This document shows positions 21,063 to 30,000 of a stretch of 30,000 bases of DNA, piece after piece. Origin of the DNA: Glandiceps talaboti (Eukaryota > Hemichordata > Enteropneusta > Spengelidae); contig NC_135565.1 in NCBI RefSeq assembly GCF_964340395.1, positions 1,985,001-2,015,000 on the forward strand, in the 5' to 3' direction. Position 1 is the first letter of the stretch. Every line of letters starts with the position of its first letter. Made by a program: the position numbers and the translations under genes. Under the pieces are notes generated by a model. The model ran no database searches, was not told the DNA's origin, and worked only from the letters and a program-made list of their open reading frames with translations.

Positions 21063-22234
21063 TTTACAAATGTCAATTGTATCAGTAAGTTATTGTTTGA
21101 TAAGTGTATCTATTGTGTCAGTAAGGTATTGTTTGATAAGTGTATCTATTGTATCAGTAAGGTATTGTTTGATAAGTGTATCAATTGTATCAGTAAGGTA
21201 TTGTTTGATAAGTGTATCTATTGTATCAGTAAGGTATTGTTTGATAAGTGTATCAATTGTATCAGTAAGGTATTGTTAGTCCCCGCGGACGAAAGCCGGA
21301 ACGGGGACTTATGGATTGGGTTCCGTCTGTCCGTCTGTGCGTCCGTGTGTCCGTGCGTCCGTCCGTTCGTCCGTCCGCAGCCGTTTCTTGGAGATGCCTG
21401 TACCGATTTTTTTCAAACTTGGTACAGGGGCAACATGCTATGGCATACATATGCACGTCAATTTGTTTTATGATACGATCCAATATGGCCGCCTAGCAGC
21501 CATTTTGTTTGTGAATTTTCCCTGTCTAAAGCCATAACTCAGACATGCTTGAACAAATCTCATTCAGAGTTGGTATTAGGACAGTGTTCTATGGCATATA
21601 TGTGCATATTCATTGTTGTCATGATACGATCCAATATGGCCGCCTGGCAGCCATTTTGTTTGTGAATTTTCATGTCCAAAGCCATAACTTAGACATGCTT
21701 GAACAGATCTCATTCAAAGTTGGTATTAGGACAGTGTTCTATGACATACATGTGCATATCCATTTTCATTGTGATACAATCCAATATGGCTGCCTGGCAG
21801 CCATTTTGTTTGCAAATTTTCCATGTCCAAAGCCATAACTCAGACATGCTTGAACAGATCTCATTCAAAGTTGGTATTAGGACAGTGTTCTATGACATAC
21901 ATGTGCATATCCATTTTCATTGTGATACGATCCAATATGGCTGCCTGGCAGCCATTTTGTTTGCAAATTTTCCATGTCCAAAGCCATAACTCAGACATGC
22001 TTGAACAGATCTCATTCGAAGTTGGTATTAGGACAGTGTTCTATGACATACATGTGCATATCCATTTTCGTCATGATACGATCCAATATGGCTGCCTGGC
22101 AGCCATTTTGTTTGTGAATTTTCCATGTCCAAAGCCATAACTCAGACATGCTTGAACAGATCTCATTCAGAGTTGGTATTAGGACAGTGTTCTATGACAT
22201 ACATTTGCATATCCATTTTCATATTGATATGATC
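21063..22234 (+). mobile_element. Composite repeat element, copy 1
   Basis: In order: about 5.7 units of a 36-bp repeat (tattgtttgataagtgtatc then tattgtatcagtaagg, 21070-21275); a GC-rich stem-loop, AGTCCCCG (21278-21285) and CGGGGACT (21302-21309) with gacGAAAgcc in the loop region; a tccgtctgtccgtctgtgcg type run (21323-21380); cttggagatgcctgtaccga tttttttcaaacttggtaca; then 151-bp units. The landmark agacatgcttgaaca falls at 21541, 21691, 21842, 21993 and 22144. Each unit contains a ggctgcctggcagcc palindrome. No transposase is visible. Confidence 0.82.
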
Positions 22235-22266
22235 CCCCATACCCGACCAATCCTTTATTGTTGTAG

Positions 22267-22344
22267 GCATGTTCCATGTCCGACAAGCAGACACAACATA
22301 TCTAAGTCTGTTTGATTTAGGTTCACAAGTGTTGTTGCGTGATC
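22267..22344. other. Single-copy spacer between the two composite copies
   Basis: An acceptor-like tattgttgtag|gc precedes an open frame compatible with the phase of exon G, so this was considered as an extra exon. No matching family segment or convincing donor was found. It is left as intron. Confidence 0.4.
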
Positions 22345-23250
22345 AGAGTAGTGCTAATTCCTTAAAACCCAATCATAGCGGGGACTATGTCATTCTCAAT
22401 GGCTTGTTTGATAAGTGTATCTATTGTGTCAGTAAGGTATTGTTTGATAAGTGTATCAATTGTATCAGTAAGGTATTGTTTGATAAGTGTATCTATTGTG
22501 TCAGTAAGGTATTGTTTGATAAGTGTATCTATTGTATCAGTAAGGTATTGTTTGATAAGTGTATCAATTGTATCAGTAAGGTATTGTTTGATAAGTGTAT
22601 CAATTGTATCAGTAAGGTATTGTTTGATAAGTGTATCTATTGTGTCAGTAACGTATTGTTTGATAAGTGTATCTATTGTGTCAGTAAGGTATTGTTAGTT
22701 GTCCGGACGGGGACTTATGGATTGGGTTCCGTCTGTCCGTCCATCCGTCCATTCGTTCGTCCCTTCGCAGCCGTTTCTTGGAGATGCCTGGACCGATTTT
22801 TTTCAAACTTGGTACAGGGGCAACATGCTATGGCATACATATGCATGTCAATTTGATTTATGATACGATCCAATATGGCCGCCTAGCAGCCATTTTGTTT
22901 GCAAATTTTCCCTGTCCAAAGCCATAACTCAGACATGCTTAGCAGATCTCATTCAAAGTTTGTATTAGGACAGTGTTCTATGACATACATGTGCATATCC
23001 ATTTTCGTCGTGATACAATCTGATATGGCTGCCTGGCAGCCATTTTGTTTGCGAATTTGCCATGTCCAAAGCCATAACTCAGACATGCTTGAACAGATCT
23101 CATTCAGAGTTGGTATTAGCACAGTGTTCTATGACATACATGTGCATATCCATTTTCATCATGATACAATCCAATATGGCTGCCTGGCAGCCATTTTGTT
23201 GGCGCAGTTTTCATGTCCAAAGCCATAACTCAGACATGCTTGAACAGAGA
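22345..23250 (+). mobile_element. Composite repeat element, copy 2
   Basis: It starts ccttaaaacccaatcatagc ggggactatgtcattctcaatg, then eight 36-bp units (22403-22696), a reduced GC-rich head (gttgtccggacggggactta), a tccgtctgtccgtccatccg run, the same gatgcctggaccgatttttttc segment, and 151-bp units with agacatgctt at 22931, 23081 and 23232. Order and junctions match copy 1, so the parts move as one unit or were duplicated together. Copy 2 has fewer 151-bp units. Confidence 0.82.
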
Positions 23251-23316
23251 AGTGATATCAAAAACAACCATATGAGGCCAAACAACATTAACCTGGTTTG
23301 AAAATGACAACATAAA

Positions 23317-23395
23317 CTGCCAGTTCCTTAAAACCCAATCATAGCGGGGACTATGTCATTTTCAATGACTTGTTTGATAAGTGTATCTATTGTAC
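23317..23395 (+). mobile_element. Head fragment of a third composite copy
   Basis: Ttccttaaaacccaatcata gcggggactatgtcattttc aatgacttgtttgataagtgtatctattgta repeats 22343-22420 and stops after less than one 36-bp unit. The next base begins the non-LTR fragment. Confidence 0.78.
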
Positions 23396-23720
23396 TGTCT
23401 TGTATTATCTCCTAAAAATAAACATAGTTCTTTCCCTTGTTTAAAATCTTGATATAAGTTCAATTCTCCTTATTGTTGAGTAATAGTTCTTCTGTTCCTT
23501 TCATTACGATCTGCCGTTGTGTAGAATGGCTTTCACATGTAAAAAGAAAGTGTTCAAGTGTCTCATCAGCTTTTCCACAACAAAGACATGTACAATCATC
23601 ATTATAATTTTCCCATTTTCTCTTTTCATATGCAAGCCCTTTAATTTCAACACAGTGACCCTTTACAATTAGTAATTATTCAAGATACTCTTCAGAATCT
23701 AAAGTTGTTTTGAATTTACA
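23396..23720 (-). pseudogene. Decayed non-LTR retrotransposon 3' end (reverse transcriptase C-terminus)
   Basis: On the minus strand, 23675 to 23463 encodes a peptide containing VEIKGLAYEKRKWENYNDD and then CTCLCCGKADETLEHFLFTC. The C-x2-C ... E-T-x-x-H-F-L-x-x-C pattern is the zinc-finger-like motif found after the reverse transcriptase of many LINE-type elements. Upstream in the same frame, after a stop at 23676-23678, FKTTLDSEEYLE continues the family-like pattern. Downstream the frame shifts at about 23460 (NLYQDFKQGKELCLFLGD). With one stop and one frameshift it is a dead, 5'-truncated copy. Confidence 0.72.
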
Positions 23721-23845
23721 GTAATGTAATGGAAAAAGGTAGACATAGTTCAAAGCAACAGCCAGATGACAGAATATATTGCATAGATAAAAACTTAGAT
23801 GATTGGGCGACATCCAAAAAGTTGCTCTAGAGTATGACTCTAGTG
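23721..23845. other. Short spacer before the 39-bp minisatellite
   Basis: It may still be part of the retrotransposon, since the minus-strand frame stays open. A small palindrome, ctagag tatga ctctag, lies at about 23826-23842 at the edge of the minisatellite. Confidence 0.45.
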
Positions 23846-23848
23846 TAT

Positions 23849-26091
23849 TGTAATGTCAGTGTATGGTTCTACACTGTACAGCCCTTGTACAATGTCAGTG
23901 TATGGTTCTACACTGTACAGTCCTTGTACAATGTCAGTGTATGGTTCTACACTGTACAGTCCTTGTACAATGTCAGTGTATGGTTCTACACTGTACAGCC
24001 CTTGTACAATGTCAGTGTATGGTTCTACACTGTACAGCCCTTGTACAATGTCAGTGTATGGTTCTACACTGTACAGTCCTTGTACAATGTCAGTGTATGG
24101 TTCTACACTGTACAGCCCTTGTACAATGTCAGTGTATGGTTCTACACTGTACAGCCCTTGTACAATGTCAGTGTATGGTTCTACACTGTACAGCCCTTGT
24201 ACAATGTCAGTGTATGGTTCTACACTGTACAGCCCTTGTACAATGTCAGTGTATGGTTCTACACTGTACAGCCCTTGTACAATGTCAGTGTATGGTTCTA
24301 CACTGTACAGCCCTTGTACAATGTCAGTGTATGGTTCTACACTGTACAGTCCTTGTACAATGTCAGTGTATGGCTCTACACTGTACAGCCCTTGTACAAT
24401 GTCAGTGTATGGCTCTACACTGTACAGCCCTTGTACAATGTCAGTGTATGGCTCTACACTGTACAGCCCTTGTACAATGTCAGTGTATGGTTCTACACTG
24501 TACAGCCCTTGTACAATGTCAGTGTATGGTTCTACACTGTACAGCCCTTGTACAATGTCAGTGTATGGCTCTACACTGTACAGCCCTTGTACAATGTCAG
24601 TGTATGGCTCTACACTGTACAGCCCTTGTACAATGTCAGTGTATGGCTCTACACTGTACAGCCCTTGTACAATGTCAGTGTATGGTTCTACACTGTACAG
24701 CCCTTGTACAATGTCAGTGTATGGCTCTACACTGTACAGCCCTTGTACAATGTCAGTGTATGGTTCTACACTGTACAGCCCTTGTACAATGTCAGTGTAT
24801 GGTTCTACACTGTACAGCCCGTTGTACAATGTCAGTGTATGGTTCTACACTGTACAGCCCTTGTACAATGTCAGTGTATGGTTCTACACTGTACAGTCCT
24901 TGTACAATGTCAGTGTATGGTTCTACACTGTACAGCCCTTGTACAATGTCAGTGTATGGTTCTACACTGTACAGCCCTTGTACAATGTCAGTGTATGGTT
25001 CTACACTGTACAGCCCGTTGTACAATGTCAGTGTATGGTTCTACACTGTACAGCCCTTGTACAATGTCAGTGTATGGTTCTACACTGTACAGCCCTTGTA
25101 CAATGTCAGTGTATGGTTCTACACTGTACAGCCCTTGTACAATGTCAGTGTATGGTTCTACACTGTACAGTCCTTGTACAATGTCAGTGTATGGTTCTAC
25201 ACTGTACAGCCCGTTGTACAATGTCAGTGTATGGCTCTACACTGTACAGCCCTTGTACAATGTCAGTGTATGGCTCTACACTATACAGCCCTTGTACAAT
25301 GTCAGTGTATGGTTCTACACTGTACAGCCCTTGTACAATGTCAGTGTATGGTTCTACACTGTACAGCCCTTGTACAATGTCAGTGTATGGTTCTACACTG
25401 TACAGCCCGTTGTACAATGTCAGTGTATGGTTCTACACTGTACAGCCCGTTGTACAATGTCAGTGTATGGTTCTACACTATACAGCCCTTGTACAATGTC
25501 AGTGTATGGTTCTACACTGTACAGCCCGTTGTACAATGTCAGTGTATGGTTCTACACTGTACAGCCCTTGTACAATGTTAGTGTATGGTTCTACACTGTA
25601 CAGCCCTTGTACAATGTCAGTGTATGGTTCTACACTGTACAGTCCTTGTACAATGTCAGTGTATGGTTCTACACTGTACAGCCCTTGTACAATGTCAGTG
25701 TATGGTTCTATACTGTACAGCCCATTGTACAATGTCAGTGTATGGTTCTACACTGTACAGCCCTTGTACAATGTCAGTGTATGGTTCTACACTGTACAGC
25801 CCTTGTACAATGTCAGTGTATGGTTCTACACTGTACAGCCCTTGTACAATGTCAATGTATGGTTCTACACTTTACAGCCCTTGTACAATGTCAGTGTATG
25901 GTTCTACACTGTACAGCCCTTGTACAATGTCAATGTATGGTTCTACACTTTACAGCCCTTGTACAATGTCAGTGTATGGTTCTACACTGTACAGCCCTTG
26001 TACAATGTCAGTGTATGGTTCTACACTGTACAGCCCTTGTACAATGTCAGTGTATGGTTCTACACTGTACAGCCCTTGTACAATGTCAGTG
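23849..26091. repeat. 39-bp hairpin-forming minisatellite, ~57 copies
   Basis: The unit is TGTACAATGTCAGTGTATGG followed by TTCTACACTGTACAGCCCT. CAGTGTA and TACACTG are exact reverse complements around TGGTTC or TGGCTC, and TGTACA palindromes flank them. Variants: ggttc/ggctc, agccct/agtcct, and a 40-bp form with cccGttgtac. The 40-bp form sits at 24819, 25015, 25211 and 25407, exactly 196 bp apart (four 39-mers plus one 40-mer). Frames of up to 816 codons open across the array because 39 is a multiple of three; each 40-bp unit merely shifts the frame. Confidence 0.97.
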
Positions 26092-26197
26092 TCCTGTACT
26101 CAATGTGCAGTGGTACAATGTAGTTATAACCTGTCAGTTTTTATTTGATCTAATTATAGTTAATAATAGACTTTTTATTTTTTCCAAATTACAACAG

Positions 26198-26368
26198 AGA
26201 AAGCAGAGAAAGGATCCAAGGCAGCCAGGCCACAGAGTGGACATTTGCAACGACGTGGTAGTTTTGGTAGTTCTTCAGATGTAAAGAAAGAAGTGAGTTT
26301 GCACTCTGTACTTAGAGTACCAATTGAAGTATGGATATCAAGTGGAGAACCATTTGTCAAACCACAAA
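26198..26368 (+). CDS. DCDC1: DCDC1-like gene, exon H: linker and start of a further doublecortin-like domain
   Basis: The acceptor is caaattacaacag|ag and the donor cacaaa|gtaagtc. The exon has 2 bases, 56 codons and 1 base, so it joins in phase to both neighbours. The first half is basic and serine rich (KAEKGSKAARPQSGHLQRRG). The second half reads VSLHSVLRVPIEVWISSGE then PFVKPQ. The segment 'P-I-E-V-W-[IV]-S-x-G-E-P-F' is, to my recollection, a hallmark of the later doublecortin-like domain of DCDC1. It lies 110 bp after the end of the 39-bp minisatellite; a long open frame running from that satellite into this exon is a chance fusion in another frame. Confidence 0.83.
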
Positions 26369-26455
26369 GTAAGTCACACTCTTAACAATTTACCTTGTAA
26401 ACATTTATCTATCTGATATACTTTTATTGTTTATCAAAGCCTTTAAAGGTGATTC

Positions 26456-28870
26456 AAAATGCTCACATTCACTATCGCTAATTTGCTAGACGACATGTTT
26501 GTGAAATGCATTCTGGTTTTAAAACTTTTCAAAAGCGTCTGCAAACACCTTAAAATGACCCTTTTTCAGTCACTTCCCTTCGGATTTACTTCGAGAGTTT
26601 TCGGGTATTTCCGGTCCCACCTAGACCACGGGATTTTATGACGTCATAAAGAGACATGGATAGCACGTAGCCTATGGCGAGCGTAGTCACTAGGTGAACA
26701 AAACTCAACAGCATTGTGAAAAAATACATTGCTAGTGGTTGTAACAGACATCAGTAAACAAAAACTACACTCTACATGTCTTATTAACCAACATTTACCG
26801 ATATTTACTCACACTTTCTGACTAATTGGTAGTGTCTGTGGGTATAAATGCTAAAATATGATCTCCCCATATTATGGCAAAATAAATCAAAACGGCTAGA
26901 CTACAGTTGTACACTTGTAATGTCGCTCGCGTGTTTCAATTTATTTATCTGATTTTTTTTATTATTTGCCGAGGAGAAGCATTACAATATCTTCGACAGG
27001 CATGGCGTCGACAGCATATTATAGCCCACTATACTCGACTATACTCACTGATGTCGCCTTTTGAACGGCGCATTTAGCAACAAAGTAAACATATTTATCT
27101 TGAATAAATATACTAGCTATTAGATTGCCATATCATCAGCAATAAAATTGTAAAGAATTGAGGAAATTTCGTGAGTTTAGTGTTGTCATTTACATGACTT
27201 CAGCAACTCGTCTGGAAGAAAACTTGTATGGTTTCCCTTGTTGCGACATCACTTAATTTAATGCAACAATGCAACATGCCTATTTAATATTCATTAGAAG
27301 AATTCTGTAACGAATCATGGTATTCGAAGTGTACAGTTTAGGAAACCAACAAATCAAATATCGCGATGTGTTCATGATATCAAATACGATTGGACAATAT
27401 TGACGTCGGCAATCAAGGTCGTGACCCCAGCACATGGTTATGAAAGAAAGCCTGCAACTAGATACTTGGCTAGCCACGTCCGGTCCCGTTTCTCAGGGTT
27501 TGTTTTGAAGTTAGAGACGTTATTTCTGTACGACTTGAAGAATTTTACAATATATCTGATTGATAAATATGGATTACATCAACACGTGGATAAATTTAAC
27601 CCGACACGAATGTGCGCTGTGCTCTCCCGATTTCATACGTACATTGTACATACACTGCTTCAGCTTTGATCGGCGGCCTAGTATGAGCTTACTGCCGCGG
27701 CCGCGGTGACTGCACAAAACTTGACAACACTACCCCTCTACCGATATATAATAATCACCTGTATACCGTGATAAAAACAAGCAATAATTCGAGTCCCCAA
27801 CAAGTCGATGAGACCTACTTCTGTTCTGTCCGATCCAAATGCGAGTTTCTTAGGTTTTATATGGGTTTCAGACTCGGACTAGAGTATTACGCCCTAGACA
27901 ATAATAGATGTAAACTTGTGTTCACAAGCCAAACATGTGACAATACAAGACCACAACGAAAACTGTGAAAAATTTGCAGGTCGGTCTCATTTTATATATG
28001 GACAACAAAATTAGGTCGGTCACAGTTCCATTTACATGTACATGATGCAATGACTCGGAGCGTACTTCCATATGCTCGGAGCAAATCGAATCAATTAGTG
28101 TATTATGGGACCAACAAATATATTGTGGCACATGTCCCGATACGCCTTCTTGAAGTTTCCCATTGGTATTCTAATAGCTAGTACATGTATATTTATTCGA
28201 GATGAAATATGTTTACTTTGTTGTTAAATGCACTGTTCAAAAGGCGACGCGAGTACGATTGGGCTAAAATATGCCGTCCTTGGCCCGGGGATGCCGTCAA
28301 ACGTCACCACGGTATCGTAATGCTTCTTGTCGGCAAATAATAAAAAATCAGATAAATAAAAGTCAATGAATGTGAAACACGCGACATTACAAGTGTTTAT
28401 ATATATCTAGTCTAGCCGTTTTTGATTTATTTTGCCATAATATGGGGAGATCATATTTTAGCATTTATACCCACAGACACTGCCAATTAGTCAGAAAGTG
28501 TGAGTAAATATCGGTAAATGTTGGTTAATAAGACATGTAGAGTGTAGTTTTTGTTTACTGATGTCTGTTACAACCACTAGCAATGTATTTTTTCACAATG
28601 CTGTTGAGTTTTGTTCACCTAGTGACTACGCTCGCCATAGGCTACGTGCTATCCATGTCTCTTTATGACGTCATAAAATCCCGTGGTCTAGGTGGGACCG
28701 GAAATACCCGAAAACTCCCGAAGTAAATCCGAAGGGAAGTGACTGAAAAAGGGTCATTTTAAGGTGTTTGCAGACGCTTTTGAAAAGTTTTAAAACCAGA
28801 ATGCATTTCACAAACATGTCGTCTAGCAAATTAGCGATAGTGAATGTGAGCATTTTGAATCACCTTTAAA
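26456..28870. mobile_element. DNA transposon-like element with ~0.7-kb terminal inverted repeats
   Basis: The left arm from about 26446 (ctttaaaggtgattcaaaat gctcacattc) to about 27125 is the reverse complement, at high identity, of the right arm from about 28165 to 28870 (ending gaatcacctttaaag). The first ~430 bp are almost identical; the inner part has small indels. Both ends read TTTAAAGGTGATTC, so a TTAA target site is possible (as for piggyBac- or Kolobok-type elements), but TTAA may instead be part of the TIR. A 60-codon frame appears mirrored in both arms. The element lies wholly inside intron 7. Confidence 0.85.
27127..28164. other. Interior of the long-TIR element
   Basis: About 1 kb between the arms. 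The longest frame is 89 codons at 27400-27669 (plus), containing YLASHVRSRFSGFVLKLETL; it shows no DDE, DDD or zinc-finger signature I can recognise. A 66-codon frame follows at 27768-27968. I take the element as non-autonomous, or as an eroded copy of a larger one. A cgcggccgcgg GC clamp lies near 27697. Confidence 0.45.
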
Positions 28871-28937
28871 GTTAGGCACAAATTCAGTAACTATGTAAAT
28901 GAATCAATTATTTGTTTGTTTTTCTTGCTAACATCAG

Positions 28938-29039
28938 CTGTTGATAAACTGAGAGCTGTAACTTCCCAACACAGAGAGGAAAGATCAGGAGTTAGTGTTG
29001 AACTGGACAAAGAAAAACATGTACTCAGACAAATGCAAG
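28938..29039 (+). CDS. DCDC1: DCDC1-like gene, exon I: helical, charged segment
   Basis: This 102-bp exon has acceptor cttgctaacatcag|ct and donor atgcaag|gtaaatc, phase 1 at both ends. With the carried base it encodes TVDKLRAVTSQHREERSGVS followed by VELDKEKHVLRQMQ, then a glycine split over the junction. The run of E, K, R and Q with spaced hydrophobics suggests a helix or short coiled coil. Order and phase agree with the segment that follows the 'VWxSxGEPF' domain in DCDC1 proteins. It lies 70 bp beyond the right end of the long-TIR element, which therefore sits wholly inside the preceding intron. Confidence 0.8.
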
Positions 29040-29083
29040 GTAAATCTTTATGTATTCTAGTGATGTGTTTTGTGATTTTTATC

Positions 29084-29398
29084 ACATCACATTTACAGAA
29101 CAAGAGACACAACAATACATGACATCACATTTACAGAACAAGAGACACAACAATACATGACATCACATTTACAGAACAAGAGACACAACAATACATGACA
29201 TCACATTTACAGAACAAGAGACACAACAATACATGACATCACATTTACAGAACAAGAGACACAACAATACATGACATCACATTTACAGAACAATAGACAC
29301 CACAATACATGACATCACATTTACAGAACAAGAGACACAACAATACATGACATCACATTTACAGAACAAGAGACACAACAAATTACATGACATCACAT
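29084..29398. repeat. 38-bp minisatellite in intron 8, ~8 copies
   Basis: The unit is TCACATTTACAGAACAAGAG followed by ACACAACAATACATGACA. It starts 45 bp after the donor of exon I. One unit reads caatagacaccaca and one has aaattacatg. Each unit contains catttacAG|a, an acceptor-like sequence. Confidence 0.96.
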
Positions 29399-29706
29399 TC
29401 ATGCTTATATCATGTGTTACTATAAATACACCATTTATACATTGAGACTCAGACACTCTTTTCAAGTATCTGTAATTATAATGTCAGATATGACCTTTCT
29501 ATTTATGTTCAGTATATTTGATCTGAACTTTACAACTTTTGAGTCAAAAATTAACCAAAAAAGTTGAATATGTGAGGGATATATGTGTTTTATAGAGACT
29601 TGTTTTCAGAGAGCTAATACCGGTATCTATATATTGATATATCTATATATTATAAAGTATATTTGTTTTGATGTCCATAATTTAGCTGATAAATTGTATT
29701 TGTTAG
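29399..29706. other. End of intron 8, no feature seen
   Basis: AT-rich single-copy intron, including a tatctatatattgatatatc stretch, leading to the pyrimidine-poor acceptor tttgttag of exon J. Confidence 0.5.
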
Positions 29707-29843
29707 GACGTCGTACACATGGAATGGATCATGCAGAGTTAGTTCCAACCATGAACACAGACAACCCTGTATTAGTGGAAGGTGGATGGACACAGCCAAC
29801 CTACCAGGAATTAAAAAAGGTGGCACAAGTGGAAATGTTAGAG
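29707..29843 (+). CDS. DCDC1: DCDC1-like gene, exon J: 'VVEGGW' segment
   Basis: The acceptor is gtatttgttag|ga and the donor gttagag|gtaatat. Two bases complete the glycine codon and 45 codons follow, ending phase 0. The peptide GRRTHGMDHAELVPTMNTD then NPVLVEGGWTQPTYQELKKV and AQVEMLE contains 'P-V-L-V-E-G-G-W-T-x-P-T-x-x-E-L', a motif I recognise from DCDC1. The gene continues past the right edge. The last 157 bp of the window are intron, or contain an exon I cannot define. Confidence 0.82.
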
Positions 29844-30000
29844 GTAATATCATAACTAGGCAAAACCCATAAGCTCACGCAGTGTAGAATCATTTATGAC
29901 CAGCTGCCTGGGCTGCCTCATGATGATATTGTAGATAGCGCCCTCCATATGGAGCATAGTATATAGAATGCTCATGTGTAGTTATTGCGATACAATGCAT
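29844..30000 (+). other. Start of the last intron, truncated by the window
   Basis: It begins gtaatatc. Nothing further can be assigned in the remaining 157 bp. Confidence 0.5.

Noticed and set aside
22267-22391. Possible extra exon after the acceptor-like tattgttgtag, in phase with exon G
   Set aside because: Exon G joins exon H directly in phase; no convincing donor follows, and the later part of the frame is the repeated composite-element head. An alternative exon cannot be excluded.
23834-26284. 816-codon and other long open frames across the 39-bp array, one running into exon H
   Set aside because: The period of 39 is a multiple of three, so any stop-free frame stays open; three frames on one strand and frames on the other are open together. 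No start context, splice site or non-repeat coding part. Exon H is read in a different, phase-compatible frame.
26459-26641. 60-codon frame found twice (also 28853-28671 on the minus strand), as a possible small gene
   Set aside because: The two copies are the mirrored terminal inverted repeats of one element, so the repetition is explained without coding. No recognisable motif.
27400-27669. 89-codon frame inside the long-TIR element as a transposase remnant
   Set aside because: No catalytic acidic triad, zinc finger or other transposase motif can be seen, and the length is within chance for this stretch. Left undetermined.

Overview
This is a eukaryotic, clearly metazoan window. It holds no bacterial gene, operon, CRISPR array, rRNA or tRNA gene. 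It is AT-rich, and its coding sequence lies in short exons with GT/AG borders and compatible phases, separated by repeat-filled introns of 0.2 to 8 kb. The repeat content (many minisatellites, hairpin-headed elements carrying microsatellites, MITEs, a tRNA-derived SINE) suggests a marine invertebrate. A lancelet is my leading guess, but a mollusc or hemichordate cannot be excluded from sequence alone.

One plus-strand gene runs through the whole window and leaves it at both ends. I read ten exons: about 1-68 (tentative), 283-497, 3020-3090, 6323-6520, 9757-9963, 10808-10982, 18131-18244, 26198-26368, 28938-29039 and 29707-29843. From 283 onward the phases chain without a break (1, 0, 0, 0, 1, 1, 1, 1, 0). 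The joined protein resembles DCDC1 (formerly DCDC1/DCDC5), a large protein with doublecortin and ricin-B-like domains: a ricin-type segment, a cysteine-containing linker, a doublecortin fold split over two exons, a low-complexity linker, a second doublecortin-like start and a coiled-coil-like stretch.

The introns carry the rest. Intron 1: 41-bp minisatellite (~36 copies). Intron 2: 47-bp minisatellite (~18 copies), then an element with a stem-loop, (GT)n and ~147-bp units. Intron 3: a 2.3-kb stretch bounded by inverted AGCTCCGCTGT copies, then ~250 bp of (CT)n. Intron 4: a MITE and a minus-strand SINE. Intron 5: a 4.8-kb 30/32-bp minisatellite (~155 copies). Intron 6: a MITE, two directly abutting minisatellites (41 bp, 30 bp), two copies of a composite element (36-bp units, GC-rich stem-loop, CCGT-like run, 151-bp units), a decayed non-LTR retrotransposon tail, and a 39-bp hairpin-forming minisatellite (~57 copies). 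Intron 7: a 2.4-kb element with ~0.7-kb terminal inverted repeats. Intron 8: a 38-bp minisatellite.

The most interesting observations are: (1) several repeat families share one build, a stem-loop head, then a simple-repeat run, then ~147-151-bp units with a related core motif; (2) the intron 1 minisatellite has a consensus-like splice donor and acceptor in nearly every unit; (3) the splice acceptor of the 6323-6520 exon is duplicated 51 bp upstream, and using the upstream copy would add an in-frame stop; (4) the 39-bp satellite has a 7-bp perfect stem in most units and a 196-bp higher-order period. The long open frames inside the minisatellites are artefacts of unit length and are not annotated as genes.
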